From positions 1 to 64,000 of the forward strand of contig NZ_BAFR01000155.1 in assembly GCF_000308435.1 (NCBI RefSeq): 64,000 bases of DNA. The letters are read 5' to 3'. Origin of the DNA: Nocardia araoensis NBRC 100135 (GTDB lineage: Bacteria; Actinomycetota; Actinomycetes; Mycobacteriales; Mycobacteriaceae). This document shows positions 23,494 to 32,483 of this stretch, one piece after another. Numbering within the stretch: the stretch's first letter is position 1; each line of letters opens with the position of its first letter. The notes under the pieces were generated by a model, which made no database searches, was not told the origin of the DNA, and saw only the letters and a program-made list of their open reading frames with translations. Both the position numbers and the translations under genes were made by a program.

Positions 23494-24246
23494 TCAGTCG
23501 CTCAGCTCGTTCAGCAGGCGCCTGGCCTCCTCGAGTTCGGCCTGCAACTGCTGCACCTTGGCCTCCTGCACCCCGCGCAACGCCTCCAGGACCCCCGCGA
23601 CCACTTCGGCGACCTCCGGATGCAGGATCTTCGCCGCCTGCGCCACCGCGGAACCGGCCACCGGAAGGCCGCGCAGGGTGCGCTTCTTCCCACTGACCAC
23701 GTCGATCGACCACTCGCCGTCGGCGGTGCCGGTGAGCGTCACGGTGACCTCGGGCGCCTTGGCCTTGCCGCGGGCGGCTGCCGCTTTGGCGGGTTTGGGC
23801 GCCGCTGCCTGTTTGGCCGCGCTGTCGGCTCGGTTCGCTTCCCCGGCCGCCGCGGGCTTCGCGGTGGCCGACGGCGCGGGTGCGCTCGGCTGCGCGGGCT
23901 CGGTCGTGGTGCTCGTCGTGGTCGACGACTGCGTCACAGGAAATTCCTTCCTTGTTGTCGACTTCTGCTGGGCGGTGGCGCCCGCCGCCCCTCGCGGCGG
24001 CTTGGTCAAGGTCACCTCGGTGGGAGAGAAGGACAGTACATCCTTCGATCCGGTCGGCCGGACCTGGAGGAAGTCACCGTCGGCAGGGTCGCCGAGTGCG
24101 ATCACCTTGCCCGAGCGCCCCTCCGGAACGCCGACCGCGGCGGCGGTGAACCACACCATGGGCGGGCTGCCTCCGGCGATGTCCGCGGCGATCTGTTGAA
24201 TCTCGCTGTCCGACAGGGGCTGCGGCTTGGTTCGTGGGGACGGCAT
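23494..24246 (-). CDS. Uncharacterised three-part protein (DUF6319-like)
   Basis: The 250-residue protein has an N-terminal domain of about 95 residues (LSDSEIQQIAADIAGG, then PPMVWFTAAAVGVPEG), a disordered Thr/Ala/Pro/Lys linker (about residues 100-155) and a C-terminal domain ending in a helix with heptads (VQQLQAELEEARRLLNEL) that should form a coiled coil. From memory this layout fits the actinobacterial family called DUF6319; no function is known. The linker is basic and Ala/Pro-rich, as in some DNA- or ribosome-associated proteins. Two 11-bp direct repeats lie about 110 bp upstream. Confidence 0.75.
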   Translation of the reverse strand: MPSPRTKPQPLSDSEIQQIAADIAGGSPPMVWFTAAAVGVPEGRSGKVIALGDPADGDFLQVRPTGSKDVLSFSPTEVTLTKPPRGAAGATAQQKSTTRKEFPVTQSSTTTSTTTEPAQPSAPAPSATAKPAAAGEANRADSAAKQAAAPKPAKAAAARGKAKAPEVTVTLTGTADGEWSIDVVSGKKRTLRGLPVAGSAVAQAAKILHPEVAEVVAGVLEALRGVQEAKVQQLQAELEEARRLLNELSD

Positions 24247-24544
24247 GGGTAACTCCGAGCGATCTCGTGGTTGGCTGCGTGCACAGATGATGCCGTACGA
24301 CGCCGACAGATTCGCGGGCCACCGTCGAATCGGGGCGGCCGGTCGCCGGATTCGAACATTCAGCGAACATCAGGCAATCTATGTGGATACTCCACAGGCC
24401 CTCGGCAACCGCTCCGCCTCCGCGCGCGAAATCATCCGCTTCCGGCGAATCGATCTGCCATATCGGCGATCCTGCCCCGACGCGCGGCGGTCCACCCGGA
24501 CCCGCGGATTCGACCGCCCGGAGGGACGGACGGCGACGGCTCGG
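24247..24544. other. Intergenic region, 298 bp, with an 11-bp direct repeat
   Basis: CGAACATTCAG (24353-24363) and CGAACATCAGG (24364-24374) stand head to tail without a gap, 107 bp upstream of the DUF6319-like gene. The period equals one helix turn, as for tandem regulator sites. No reading frame is supported in this stretch. Confidence 0.45.
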
Positions 24545-25165
24545 TCAGCTCGCCGCGGTCGGCGCGCGCAGCGCGGGAAACCAGATGTCGGTGAGCACTT
24601 CGACGGCTTGCTCCGCCGAGACGTCGATGGTGCCCTGCATCGCCCATCGGGTGAAGAACCGTTCCAATTGCGCGACGAGCAATTCCACGCGCAAGCGCGC
24701 CTCGTCGCGCCGGTCGGCAGGCCACCCGGCGAGGTAGGCGGTCATCGCGTTGGGCAACGCGAGGATGCCGCTGCGGGCGATCTCGCGAAACTCCGGTTCC
24801 AGCGCGGTCGCCTCGTCCCAGGCGGGCAACAGTTCCTTGTATTCGTGGAACCACTCGATGGCGCGGGCCACCCAGCCGGCGAACTCGGCGCGCGAACCGG
24901 TTTCCAGCACCCGGTCGAGGTCCTGATAGAAGTGCAGCGCGGTGGGCACGGTGCCCTGCTCGGCGATCGCGCGGAGTATTTCCTGTTTCCCCGCGAAATG
25001 CAGGTAGAACGTCGCGCGGCTACAGCCGACGGCGGCGACGATGTCGTCCACCCGCACGGCCGCGTAGCCCCGGGTGGCGAACAGCTCCTTGGCGCCCTCC
25101 AGCAGCCGGGCCCTGGTCTGCTGCTTCTGCTCGTCCCGCAGGTTCGGGGTCGCGTTCGTACGCAT
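24545..25165 (-). CDS. TetR-family transcriptional regulator
   Basis: The 206-residue protein has the TetR N-terminal helix-turn-helix (ARLLEGAKELFATRGYAA, then IVAAVGCSRATFYLHFAGK) and an all-helical ligand domain with many aromatic and hydrophobic residues. The C-terminal part resembles the TetR_C group found near lipid and monooxygenase genes. It is divergent from the flavin monooxygenase operon, and the 212-bp gap holds a 15-bp palindrome with an additional half site, the likely operator for both directions. The inducer may be the operon's substrate. Confidence 0.9.
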   Translation of the reverse strand: MRTNATPNLRDEQKQQTRARLLEGAKELFATRGYAAVRVDDIVAAVGCSRATFYLHFAGKQEILRAIAEQGTVPTALHFYQDLDRVLETGSRAEFAGWVARAIEWFHEYKELLPAWDEATALEPEFREIARSGILALPNAMTAYLAGWPADRRDEARLRVELLVAQLERFFTRWAMQGTIDVSAEQAVEVLTDIWFPALRAPTAAS

Positions 25166-25245
25166 GGTGAACCGGTACCTCGTATCTGTGAAAAGAGGGT
25201 CTGACGTGCGAGTGCCGCCGACCGAGTCTACGCGCGAACCGGCTT

Positions 25246-25281
25246 GATAGACATCGCGTCATTCACTAGACACCGTGTCTA
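25246..25281. promoter_or_regulatory. TetR operator candidate
   Basis: TAGACACCGTGTCTA (25267-25281) is a palindrome with 7-bp perfect arms around one base. A further half site GATAGACA at 25246-25253 pairs with TGTCTATC at 25276-25283. The sites lie between the divergent TetR and monooxygenase genes. Confidence 0.72.
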
Positions 25282-25377
25282 TCGAGTGTTAATTTGTTGC
25301 CTACGCCACTCCGGCGCACGATCCGCGCCGGACAGATCGGCCCTCACCGACGACGGCTTCCAGCACGAGGACAGTGA

Positions 25378-26745
25378 ATGACGTCAACCGCACTCCCCCG
25401 CGTCTGCGTGATCGGGGCGGGCCCCTCCGGGATCACCGCCGCCAAACGCCTGAACGACCACGGCATCCCGTTCGACTGCTACGAGGCGTCCGACGAAGTC
25501 GGGGGCAACTGGTACTTCAAGAACCCCAACGGCATGTCGGCCTGCTACCAGAGCCTGCACATCGACACGTCCAAGTTCCGCTTGGCCTTCGAGGACTATC
25601 CCGCGCCCGACGAGTGGCCGGACTTCCCCCACCATTCGCAGCTGTTCCAGTATTTCCGCGACTACGTCGACCATTTCGGCATCCGCGACCGGATCGTGTT
25701 CGACACCGCGGTGACCGCCGCCGAGCGCGGCGCGGACGGCCGCTGGCTGCTCACCACGAGCGACGGGAGCACCAAGGATTACGACGCGCTCATCGTCTGC
25801 AACGGGCACCACTGGGACCCGCGCCTGCCGGACTATCCGGGTGAATTCGACGGCACGCTGCTGCACAGCCACGCCTACAACGACCCGTTCGATCCGGTCG
25901 ACATGCGCGGCAAACGCGTGGTGGTGGTCGGCATGGGCAACTCGGGCCTGGACATCGCCTCCGAACTGTCGCAGCGGTTCATCGCCGCGAAGCTCTATGT
26001 CTCCGCCCGGCGCGGGGTCTGGGTGCTGCCGAAGTACGTCAACGGCAAGGTCGGCGACAAGCGCTCGATGCCACGGTGGATGCCGCCGAAGCTCGGCTTG
26101 AAACTCAAGCAGCGTTTCGTGCGCAAATTTCGCGGCAACATGGAGGACTACGGCCTGCCCGAGCCCGACCACCTGCCGTTCGAGGCGCACCCCTCGGCCA
26201 GCGAGGAGTTCCTGCACCGCGCCGGCTGCGGCGATATCACGTTCAAGCCCGCGATCACCGCGCTGGAGGGCTCGCGCGTGCGTTTCGCCGACGGCAGCGC
26301 GGAGGAAGTGGACGTGATCGTGTGCGCCACCGGTTACCGGATCTCCTTCCCGTTCTTCTCCGACCCGGAACTGCTGCCCGACAGCGACAATCGCTTCCCG
26401 CTGTTCAAGCAGATGGTGAAGCCCGGCATCGACAATCTGTTCTTCCTCGGTCTGGCCCAGCCGCTGCCCACGCTGGTGAACTTCGCCGAACAGCAGAGCA
26501 AGCTGGTCGCCGCCTACCTGACCGGCCGCTACCACCTGCCGTCGGAAAAGGAGATGCGAGCGGCGATGCGGTCCGCGGAATCGGCCAGGTCGGGCCGCTA
26601 CTACGACTCGCCCCGGCACACCATCCAGATCGAATTCGAACCGTACGTGCGGGATATGCAGCGGGAACTGGCGCGCGGCGCGAAACGCGCGGCCGCCGCG
26701 GGGAACGCGCTGCCGGTGCCCGGTCGCACCCCCGAACACGTGTGA
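25378..26745 (+). CDS. Flavin-containing monooxygenase
   Basis: The 455-residue protein has the FAD site GAGPSG (residues 13-18), the NADPH site GMGNSG (185-190) and, between them, FDGTLLHSHAY (157-167). This fits the class B FMO fingerprint FxGxxxHxxxY rather than the Baeyer-Villiger form ending in W. Residues SLHIDTSK after the FAD region are also typical of FMOs. It should oxygenate a nitrogen, sulfur or carbonyl substrate with NADPH and O2. It is the first of five closely spaced genes under a divergent TetR regulator. The grouping with esterase, alcohol dehydrogenase and acyl-CoA ligase resembles the mycobacterial mymA operon. Confidence 0.88.
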   Translation: MTSTALPRVCVIGAGPSGITAAKRLNDHGIPFDCYEASDEVGGNWYFKNPNGMSACYQSLHIDTSKFRLAFEDYPAPDEWPDFPHHSQLFQYFRDYVDHFGIRDRIVFDTAVTAAERGADGRWLLTTSDGSTKDYDALIVCNGHHWDPRLPDYPGEFDGTLLHSHAYNDPFDPVDMRGKRVVVVGMGNSGLDIASELSQRFIAAKLYVSARRGVWVLPKYVNGKVGDKRSMPRWMPPKLGLKLKQRFVRKFRGNMEDYGLPEPDHLPFEAHPSASEEFLHRAGCGDITFKPAITALEGSRVRFADGSAEEVDVIVCATGYRISFPFFSDPELLPDSDNRFPLFKQMVKPGIDNLFFLGLAQPLPTLVNFAEQQSKLVAAYLTGRYHLPSEKEMRAAMRSAESARSGRYYDSPRHTIQIEFEPYVRDMQRELARGAKRAAAAGNALPVPGRTPEHV

Positions 26746-26752
26746 GGCGACG

Positions 26753-27910
26753 ATGACCACTACCACGGGCACCGCCACCTCGGGATTCTGCGCGGAACGA
26801 TTCGCGCGGGTCCGCACGGAACTGGAGACCCGGCTCGCCTCGGGCGACGAACTGGGCGCGTCGATCTGCGTCACGGTGGACGGCGAAACGGTCGTCGACC
26901 TCTGGGGCGGATACCGCGACCCGGAGCGCACCACGCCGTGGACCGAGGACACCTTGGTCAACGTCTTCTCCATCACGAAGACCATGACCGCGCTCAGCGC
27001 TCTGCTGCTGGTCGAGCGCGGTGAACTGGACGTGCACGCGAAGGTGGCCAGGTACTGGCCGGAGTTCGCGGCGAACGGCAAGGGCGACATCGAGATTCGT
27101 CATCTGCTCGCGCACACCTCCGGCGTCTCCGGGTGGCAGCCGCCGATCGAGCTCGCCGACATCTACGACGTGGAAGCCTCCGCCGCCCGCCTCGCCGGCC
27201 AGCCGCCGTGGTGGGAGCCGGGCACGGCGTCGGGCTATCACGCGCTGGCCTACGGCCACCTGATCGGCGCGGTGATCCGCCGCGTCACCGGACGCTCGCT
27301 GGGCGAGTTCTTCGCCGAGGAGCTGGCCGGGCCGCTGGGCGCGGACTTCCACATCGGCACCGCGCCCGAGCACCACGGGCGGATCGCGACCTTGATCCCG
27401 CCCGCGATGCCGGAATTCGACATGGCCGCGCTCGACCAGGACAGCGTGCTGGTCAAGACGCTCACCAGCCCACTGCTGGACATCGCCGAGACCGCGAGTG
27501 CGGGGTGGCGGCAAGCCGAGATCGGCGCGGTGAACGGGCACGGCAACGCCCGCTCGGTGGCGCGAGTGCAATCGCTGGTGTCCTGCGGCGGCGAACTGGC
27601 CGGACGGCGGCTGCTGTCGGAGCGCACGATCGATCTGATCTTCCAGCAGCAATCCGACGGTGTGGATCTCGCCCTTCTGGTGCCGCTGCGGTTCGGCATC
27701 GGCTACGGTCTGCCGCAGCGGCAGACGGCCCCGGAAGTGCCCGATGGCCGGGTGTGCTGGTGGGCCGGGTACGGAGGCGCGATGGTGGTCAACGACCTCG
27801 AGCACCGCACCACGTTCGCCTACGCCATGAACCGGATGGCGCCGGGGCTGATCGGCTCCGACCGTGGCGACGCCTATCTGCGCGCGACGTTCGCGGCGGT
27901 GCGCGGATGA
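26753..27910 (+). CDS. Serine beta-lactamase-like esterase
   Basis: The 385-residue protein belongs to the beta-lactamase/class C and EstB-like family. The SxxK motif reads SITK at residues 73-76, and a tyrosine in GYHALAYGHLIG (residues about 161-172) is the likely second catalytic residue. No signal peptide is present, so it acts in the cytoplasm as an esterase or lactone hydrolase rather than in antibiotic resistance. It starts 7 bp after the monooxygenase and overlaps the next gene by 4 bp. In this setting it may cleave an ester made by the monooxygenase; this is inference. Confidence 0.86.
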   Translation: MTTTTGTATSGFCAERFARVRTELETRLASGDELGASICVTVDGETVVDLWGGYRDPERTTPWTEDTLVNVFSITKTMTALSALLLVERGELDVHAKVARYWPEFAANGKGDIEIRHLLAHTSGVSGWQPPIELADIYDVEASAARLAGQPPWWEPGTASGYHALAYGHLIGAVIRRVTGRSLGEFFAEELAGPLGADFHIGTAPEHHGRIATLIPPAMPEFDMAALDQDSVLVKTLTSPLLDIAETASAGWRQAEIGAVNGHGNARSVARVQSLVSCGGELAGRRLLSERTIDLIFQQQSDGVDLALLVPLRFGIGYGLPQRQTAPEVPDGRVCWWAGYGGAMVVNDLEHRTTFAYAMNRMAPGLIGSDRGDAYLRATFAAVRG

Positions 27911-28956
27911 TGCGGGCAGTGCGGCTCACCGAGCCCGGTGTGCTGGAACTGCGCGAGGTACCGATCCCGCGGATCGGTCCCACCGATCTGCTGCTGCGCG
28001 TGGGCGCGGCGGGCATCTGCCATTCGGATCTGCATGTACTGCACATCCCCTTCCGGATGCGCGAGGAGCCGTTGACCCTCGGCCACGAGATCGCGGGCAC
28101 CATCGAGGCCGTCGGCGACGGGGTCGACGGCCGCAGAGCCGGTGAGCGCGGCATCGTCTATCTGTGCTGGTCGTGTGGGGTATGCCGGGAGTGTGTCGGC
28201 GGCAACGAGAACGTCTGCCGAGCCGCGGGCCGCACCGCCATGCCGCCGTGCCCAGGTCTCGGACCGGACGGCGGGATGGCCGACTACATCCGGGTGCCCG
28301 CGAGTTCGTTCGTGCCGATCGGCGACCTCGATTTCGCTGAGGCCGCGCCGCTGGCCGACGCCGCGCTGTCGAGCTATCACGCCATCCGCGGCGCTCGTGA
28401 GCGGCTGGGGCCGGGGTCGGTGGCGGTGGTCGTCGGGATCGGCGGACTCGGCCACCTCGCGGTGCAGATCCTCACCGCGACCACGGCGGCGACGGTGCTG
28501 GCCGTGGACGTGAGCGCCGACAAGCTCGAACTCGCCGCGCGGTGCGGTGCGGCGGAAGGACTTCTGGCCCGCGACGACACCGCGAGCGAGATCCTCGACC
28601 GGACCGGAGGCCGCGGCGCGGACGCGGTGTTCGACTTCGTCGGCGTCGACGCGACCGCGCGTCTGGCGGTGGAATCGGTGGCGCCCAACGGTGCGTACCG
28701 GATGGTCGGCCTCGGCGGCGGCGCGCCGGAGATCACGGCGGCGCCCGCCACCGGCGCGGGCTGGCCGTGGGGAGCCACGGTCCGGAAATCCTACGGCGGC
28801 ACCAGATCCGACCTGATCGACTCCGTGGCGTTGGCCTCGGCGGGCAAGCTGCGCGCCGAGGTGGAGCGCTACCCGCTGGCCGAAGCGCGCGCGGCCCTCG
28901 ACCGGCTGGAGCGCGGGCTGGTCACCGGCCGCGCGGTGCTGATCCCCGAGCCGTGA
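27907..28956 (+). CDS. Zinc-dependent alcohol dehydrogenase
   Basis: ATG at 27907 overlaps the esterase stop as ATGA. The 349-residue protein is a medium-chain dehydrogenase: catalytic zinc ligands in GICHSDLH and GHEIAGT, a structural zinc lobe with CWSCGVCRECVGGNENVC (four Cys) and a Rossmann motif GIGGLGHLAV. It should oxidise an alcohol with NAD(P)+. The order monooxygenase, esterase, alcohol dehydrogenase, acyl-CoA ligase fits stepwise breakdown of a substrate to an acid and its CoA ester. It is followed by the ligase after 37 bp. Confidence 0.9.
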   Translation: MMRAVRLTEPGVLELREVPIPRIGPTDLLLRVGAAGICHSDLHVLHIPFRMREEPLTLGHEIAGTIEAVGDGVDGRRAGERGIVYLCWSCGVCRECVGGNENVCRAAGRTAMPPCPGLGPDGGMADYIRVPASSFVPIGDLDFAEAAPLADAALSSYHAIRGARERLGPGSVAVVVGIGGLGHLAVQILTATTAATVLAVDVSADKLELAARCGAAEGLLARDDTASEILDRTGGRGADAVFDFVGVDATARLAVESVAPNGAYRMVGLGGGAPEITAAPATGAGWPWGATVRKSYGGTRSDLIDSVALASAGKLRAEVERYPLAEARAALDRLERGLVTGRAVLIPEP

Positions 28957-28993
28957 CGAATCATCCCTGCGCAGTGACGAGGAAGTATCCGAT

Positions 28994-30643
28994 ATGACAA
29001 AGGCCATCGACCCGCAGGCGTTCGTGGCACAGGCCGCGAGCAAGCTCACCGGACCCGGCGGTCGATTCGAGATGGTGGTCGAGGACGTGCTCGGCGCACC
29101 GCTGCCGGTGATGCGCCAGCGCAGGTCCTCGCTGCGCGAAGTGCTCGCCGCGGCCGCCGCGCACGGCGACCGGGACTACCTGGTCACCGCGGACCGCAGG
29201 ATGTCGTTCACCGAGCACGCAGCCGCGGTCGCGGCACTGGCCACGGCCCTGCGCGACCGCTTCGGCGTCGGAAAGGGCGACCGCGTGGGCATTCTCGCGG
29301 CGAACACGCCCGAGTGGGTGCTCACCTTCTGGGCGGCTCAAGCGCTCGGCGCGATCGCGGTGGGCTACAACGCGTGGTGGGCGCCGCGCGAGATCTCCTA
29401 CGGCGTCGAGCACACCAGCCCCGCCGTGCTCGTCGTCGACGCGAAGCGCGCGGCGCTGGTGGCGGAGCTGGACATCCGGGTGCCGGTGCTCACCATGGAG
29501 CACGACGTACCCGCGCTTCTGGCCGAATACCGCACCGACGACCTGCCCTACACCGAGATCGACGAAGACGATCCCGCGGTGATCCTGTACACCAGCGGCA
29601 CCAGCGGACGCCCCAAGGGCGCGGTGCACTCGCACCGGAACCTGGTCGCGGTCACCGACTACCACGTCTTCAACGACGCGCTGGCCGCCGCGCTCACCGG
29701 GGTGGCCGAACTGCCCAGCGGACGGCGCTTCCTGCTCACCTCGCCACTGTTCCACATCGCCAGCCTGCACAATTTGGTGGTTCCCCGTTTGGTCACCGGC
29801 GACGCGGCGGTGATCCATCAGGGATCGTTCGACGCCGATCGGGTGTTGCGGCTGATCGAGGCGGAAAAGGTCACCAACTGGGGCGCCATGCCGACCATGG
29901 CCACCAGGATGCTCGAACTCGACCTGTCCGCCTACGACCTGTCCTCGCTGGCCGCGTTCTCGCTGAACTCGGCGCCGTCCTCGGCCGCGCTGCAGGAGAA
30001 GCTGCGCGAGCAGCTGCCCGTCGCTCGTAACGCGCTGGTGACCAGCTACGGGATGACCGAGTGCAGCACCGCCGCGACACTGGCGAGCCCCGCCGAGCTG
30101 GCCGCGCACCCGGACACCGTGGGCCGGCCGGTCGTCGGAGTCACGCTGGAGATCCGCGACAGCGCGGGCAACCCCGTCCCCGACGGCGCCGAGGGTGAGA
30201 TCTGGGTGCGCAGCCCCTATGTGATGCTGGGCTACTGGCAGGACGACGCCGCGACCGCCGCGGCGCTCACCTCCGACCGCTGGCTGCGCACCGGCGATAT
30301 CGGGGTGCTGGAGGACGGCAGGCTGCGATTGTCCGGGCGCCGTTCGGATCTCATCCTGCGCGGCGGGGAGAACGTCTATCCCACGGAGATCGAGCAATGT
30401 CTCGAGGAGCATCCCGCGGTGCGCGAATGCGCGGTGCTCGGGGTGCCCGACGCCGACCTGGGACAGCAGGTCGCCGCCTTGGTCGTGGTCGAAAGCGACA
30501 CGGCGACAAGCGAAGACGAGTTGCGCGCGTTCACCGCCGAGCGGCTCGCCTACTACAAGGTGCCCGCCCGCTGGCGGCTCACCACCGCCGCACTCCCGCG
30601 CAACGCGACCGGCAAGGTCGTACGCGCCGATCTCGAGGTGTGA
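28994..30643 (+). CDS. Acyl-CoA synthetase of the monooxygenase operon
   Basis: GAGGAAG precedes the ATG. The 549-residue ANL enzyme has YTSGTSGRPKGAVHSH (P-loop), SYGMTECS, GDIGVLEDGRLRLSGRRSD and the hinge GGENVYPTEIEQ, with the catalytic lysine in PRNATGKV near the end. It should form the CoA ester of the acid produced by the preceding enzymes. Its motifs are closer to medium-chain and aromatic-acid ligases than those of the two tandem FadDs at 7-10 kb. The amidohydrolase gene starts 3 bp after the stop. Confidence 0.9.
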   Translation: MTKAIDPQAFVAQAASKLTGPGGRFEMVVEDVLGAPLPVMRQRRSSLREVLAAAAAHGDRDYLVTADRRMSFTEHAAAVAALATALRDRFGVGKGDRVGILAANTPEWVLTFWAAQALGAIAVGYNAWWAPREISYGVEHTSPAVLVVDAKRAALVAELDIRVPVLTMEHDVPALLAEYRTDDLPYTEIDEDDPAVILYTSGTSGRPKGAVHSHRNLVAVTDYHVFNDALAAALTGVAELPSGRRFLLTSPLFHIASLHNLVVPRLVTGDAAVIHQGSFDADRVLRLIEAEKVTNWGAMPTMATRMLELDLSAYDLSSLAAFSLNSAPSSAALQEKLREQLPVARNALVTSYGMTECSTAATLASPAELAAHPDTVGRPVVGVTLEIRDSAGNPVPDGAEGEIWVRSPYVMLGYWQDDAATAAALTSDRWLRTGDIGVLEDGRLRLSGRRSDLILRGGENVYPTEIEQCLEEHPAVRECAVLGVPDADLGQQVAALVVVESDTATSEDELRAFTAERLAYYKVPARWRLTTAALPRNATGKVVRADLEV

Positions 30644-30646
30644 ACC

Positions 30647-32398
30647 ATGTACGACACCATCATCGCGAACGGCCAGTGGTTCGACGGCACCGGCGCGCCG
30701 TCGGCGATCCGGCACCTCGGCATCCGCGACGGGCGCGTCGCGACCGTCTCGGCCGACCCGATCGACGACCCCGACTGTCCGAACATCGTGGACGCCACCG
30801 GGAAATGGGTGATCCCGGGGATGCTCGACATCCACACCCACTACGACGTGGAGGTGCTCCAGCATCCGGCGCTGACCGAGTCGGTGCGGCACGGCATCAC
30901 CACGGTCCTGCTGGGCTCGTGCTCGCTGTCGACCGTCCACGTCGACGCCTCCGACGCGGGCGATCTGTTCGCACGGGTCGAGGCGATTCCGCGCAAGCAC
31001 GTCCTCGCCGCGGTCGGCGAGCACAAGACCTGGCGCTCGGCGCACGAATACGCGGCCGCTCTGGAGGAGCTGCCGTTGGGCCCGAATGTCGCCGCGTTCA
31101 TCGGGCATTCGGACATCCGGGCCGCCGAATTGGGTCTGGACCGCGCGACCCGCAAGGACGTCCGGCCCGATGCCGCCGAACTGGCGGGGATGGCGGCGAA
31201 GCTGACCGAGGCGCTGGACGCCGGGTTCGTCGGCATGTCCTCCCAGCAGCTGCTTTTCGACAAGCTCGACGGTGCGGTGTGCCGGTCGCGCACCCTGCCG
31301 TCCACCTACGCGACCACCCGGGAACGGCGCAGGCTCAACGCGATTCTGCGCCGGCGCGGACGGGCGCTACAGGGCGGACCCGACGTGTCCCGGCCGCAGA
31401 GCCTGGTCGCGATGGCGGCCGGCAGCATCGGCCTGTTCCGCAGGCCGCTGAAGGTCAGCCTGCTCTCCGCCGCCGATCTCAAGGCCATCCCCGGTATCGC
31501 GTATCTCTTCCCGCTGATCGCGCGCGTGATGAACACGCTGGGCGGCGATTTCCGCTGGCAGCACCTTCCGGTGCCGTTCGAGGTCTACGCCGACGGCATC
31601 GACCTGGTGGTGTTCGAGGAGTTCGGTTCCGGCGCCGAAGCGCTGCACCTCGCCGACCAGGTGGACAAGCGCCGGGAACTGCTGCGCGACGAGCAGTACC
31701 GGCGCCGCTTCCGCAAGGACTACGACAAGAAATTCGGTCCGCGCGTGTGGCACCGGGATTTCTTCGATGCGCAGATCGTGGAATGCCCGGACGCGAGCGT
31801 GATCGGCAAGACCTTCGGCGAGGTGGGCGCGGAGCGCGGCGGCACGCATCCGGTGGACGCGTTCCTCGACCTCGTGGTGGAGCACGGCGCCAAGGTGCGC
31901 TGGCGCACGACGATCTCCAACCATCGACCCGAAGTGCTCGATCGGCTCGCCGCCGACCCCGGCGTGCAATTGGGCTTCTCCGACGCGGGGGCGCATCTAC
32001 GCAACATGGCGTTCTACAACTTCGGGCTCCGTTTCCTGCGCCGCGTGCGCGACGCCGCGAACGCGGGTCGGCCGTTCCTTTCCGTCGAACAGGCGGTGCA
32101 CCGGCTCACGGGCGAACTCGCGGACTGGTACGGCTTGGACGCCGGGCACCTGCGGGTGGGCGACCGAGCCGATGTCGTCGTGCTCGATCCAGCTCGGCTG
32201 GACGATTCGCTCGACACCTACAACGAGTCCCCGATCGCCCCCTTCGACAATCTGTCGCGCATGGTGAACCGCAACGACCAGACCGTCACCGCGGTCTTCG
32301 TCGGCGGCGTACCGGTATTCGGCGACGGGGCGCCCGCGCCGGCGCTCGGCGCCCGGCGGACCGGCCGGTTCCTCCGGGCGTCGACCGCCGCCGGATAG
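30647..32398 (+). CDS. N-acyl-D-amino-acid deacylase-like amidohydrolase
   Basis: The 583-residue protein is an amidohydrolase-superfamily TIM barrel of the D-aminoacylase group. The metal motif DIHTHYDVEV lies near residues 61-70, with further conserved parts at SDAGAHLRNM and GRPFLSVEQAVHRLTGE. The start at 30647 follows GAGGTG. These enzymes hydrolyse amide bonds, so its presence in an oxidation operon suggests that the natural substrate has an amide or carbamate group, or that this is a misnamed subfamily. Being the last gene of the operon, it is co-transcribed with the ligase. Confidence 0.84.
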   Translation: MYDTIIANGQWFDGTGAPSAIRHLGIRDGRVATVSADPIDDPDCPNIVDATGKWVIPGMLDIHTHYDVEVLQHPALTESVRHGITTVLLGSCSLSTVHVDASDAGDLFARVEAIPRKHVLAAVGEHKTWRSAHEYAAALEELPLGPNVAAFIGHSDIRAAELGLDRATRKDVRPDAAELAGMAAKLTEALDAGFVGMSSQQLLFDKLDGAVCRSRTLPSTYATTRERRRLNAILRRRGRALQGGPDVSRPQSLVAMAAGSIGLFRRPLKVSLLSAADLKAIPGIAYLFPLIARVMNTLGGDFRWQHLPVPFEVYADGIDLVVFEEFGSGAEALHLADQVDKRRELLRDEQYRRRFRKDYDKKFGPRVWHRDFFDAQIVECPDASVIGKTFGEVGAERGGTHPVDAFLDLVVEHGAKVRWRTTISNHRPEVLDRLAADPGVQLGFSDAGAHLRNMAFYNFGLRFLRRVRDAANAGRPFLSVEQAVHRLTGELADWYGLDAGHLRVGDRADVVVLDPARLDDSLDTYNESPIAPFDNLSRMVNRNDQTVTAVFVGGVPVFGDGAPAPALGARRTGRFLRASTAAG

Positions 32399-32483
32399 TC
32401 CAACCACCCGCTCGGCCGGGTTCGCCCACGTAAAATCGCTGCTACCCGGCGGTTCGCTCGCCGGTGGTTCGCAGGGAGTCGAC

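Noticed and set aside
25378..26745. Baeyer-Villiger monooxygenase identity for the flavin monooxygenase
   Set aside because: The fingerprint ends FxGxxxHxxxY, not with the Trp of Baeyer-Villiger enzymes; FMO is the better call.
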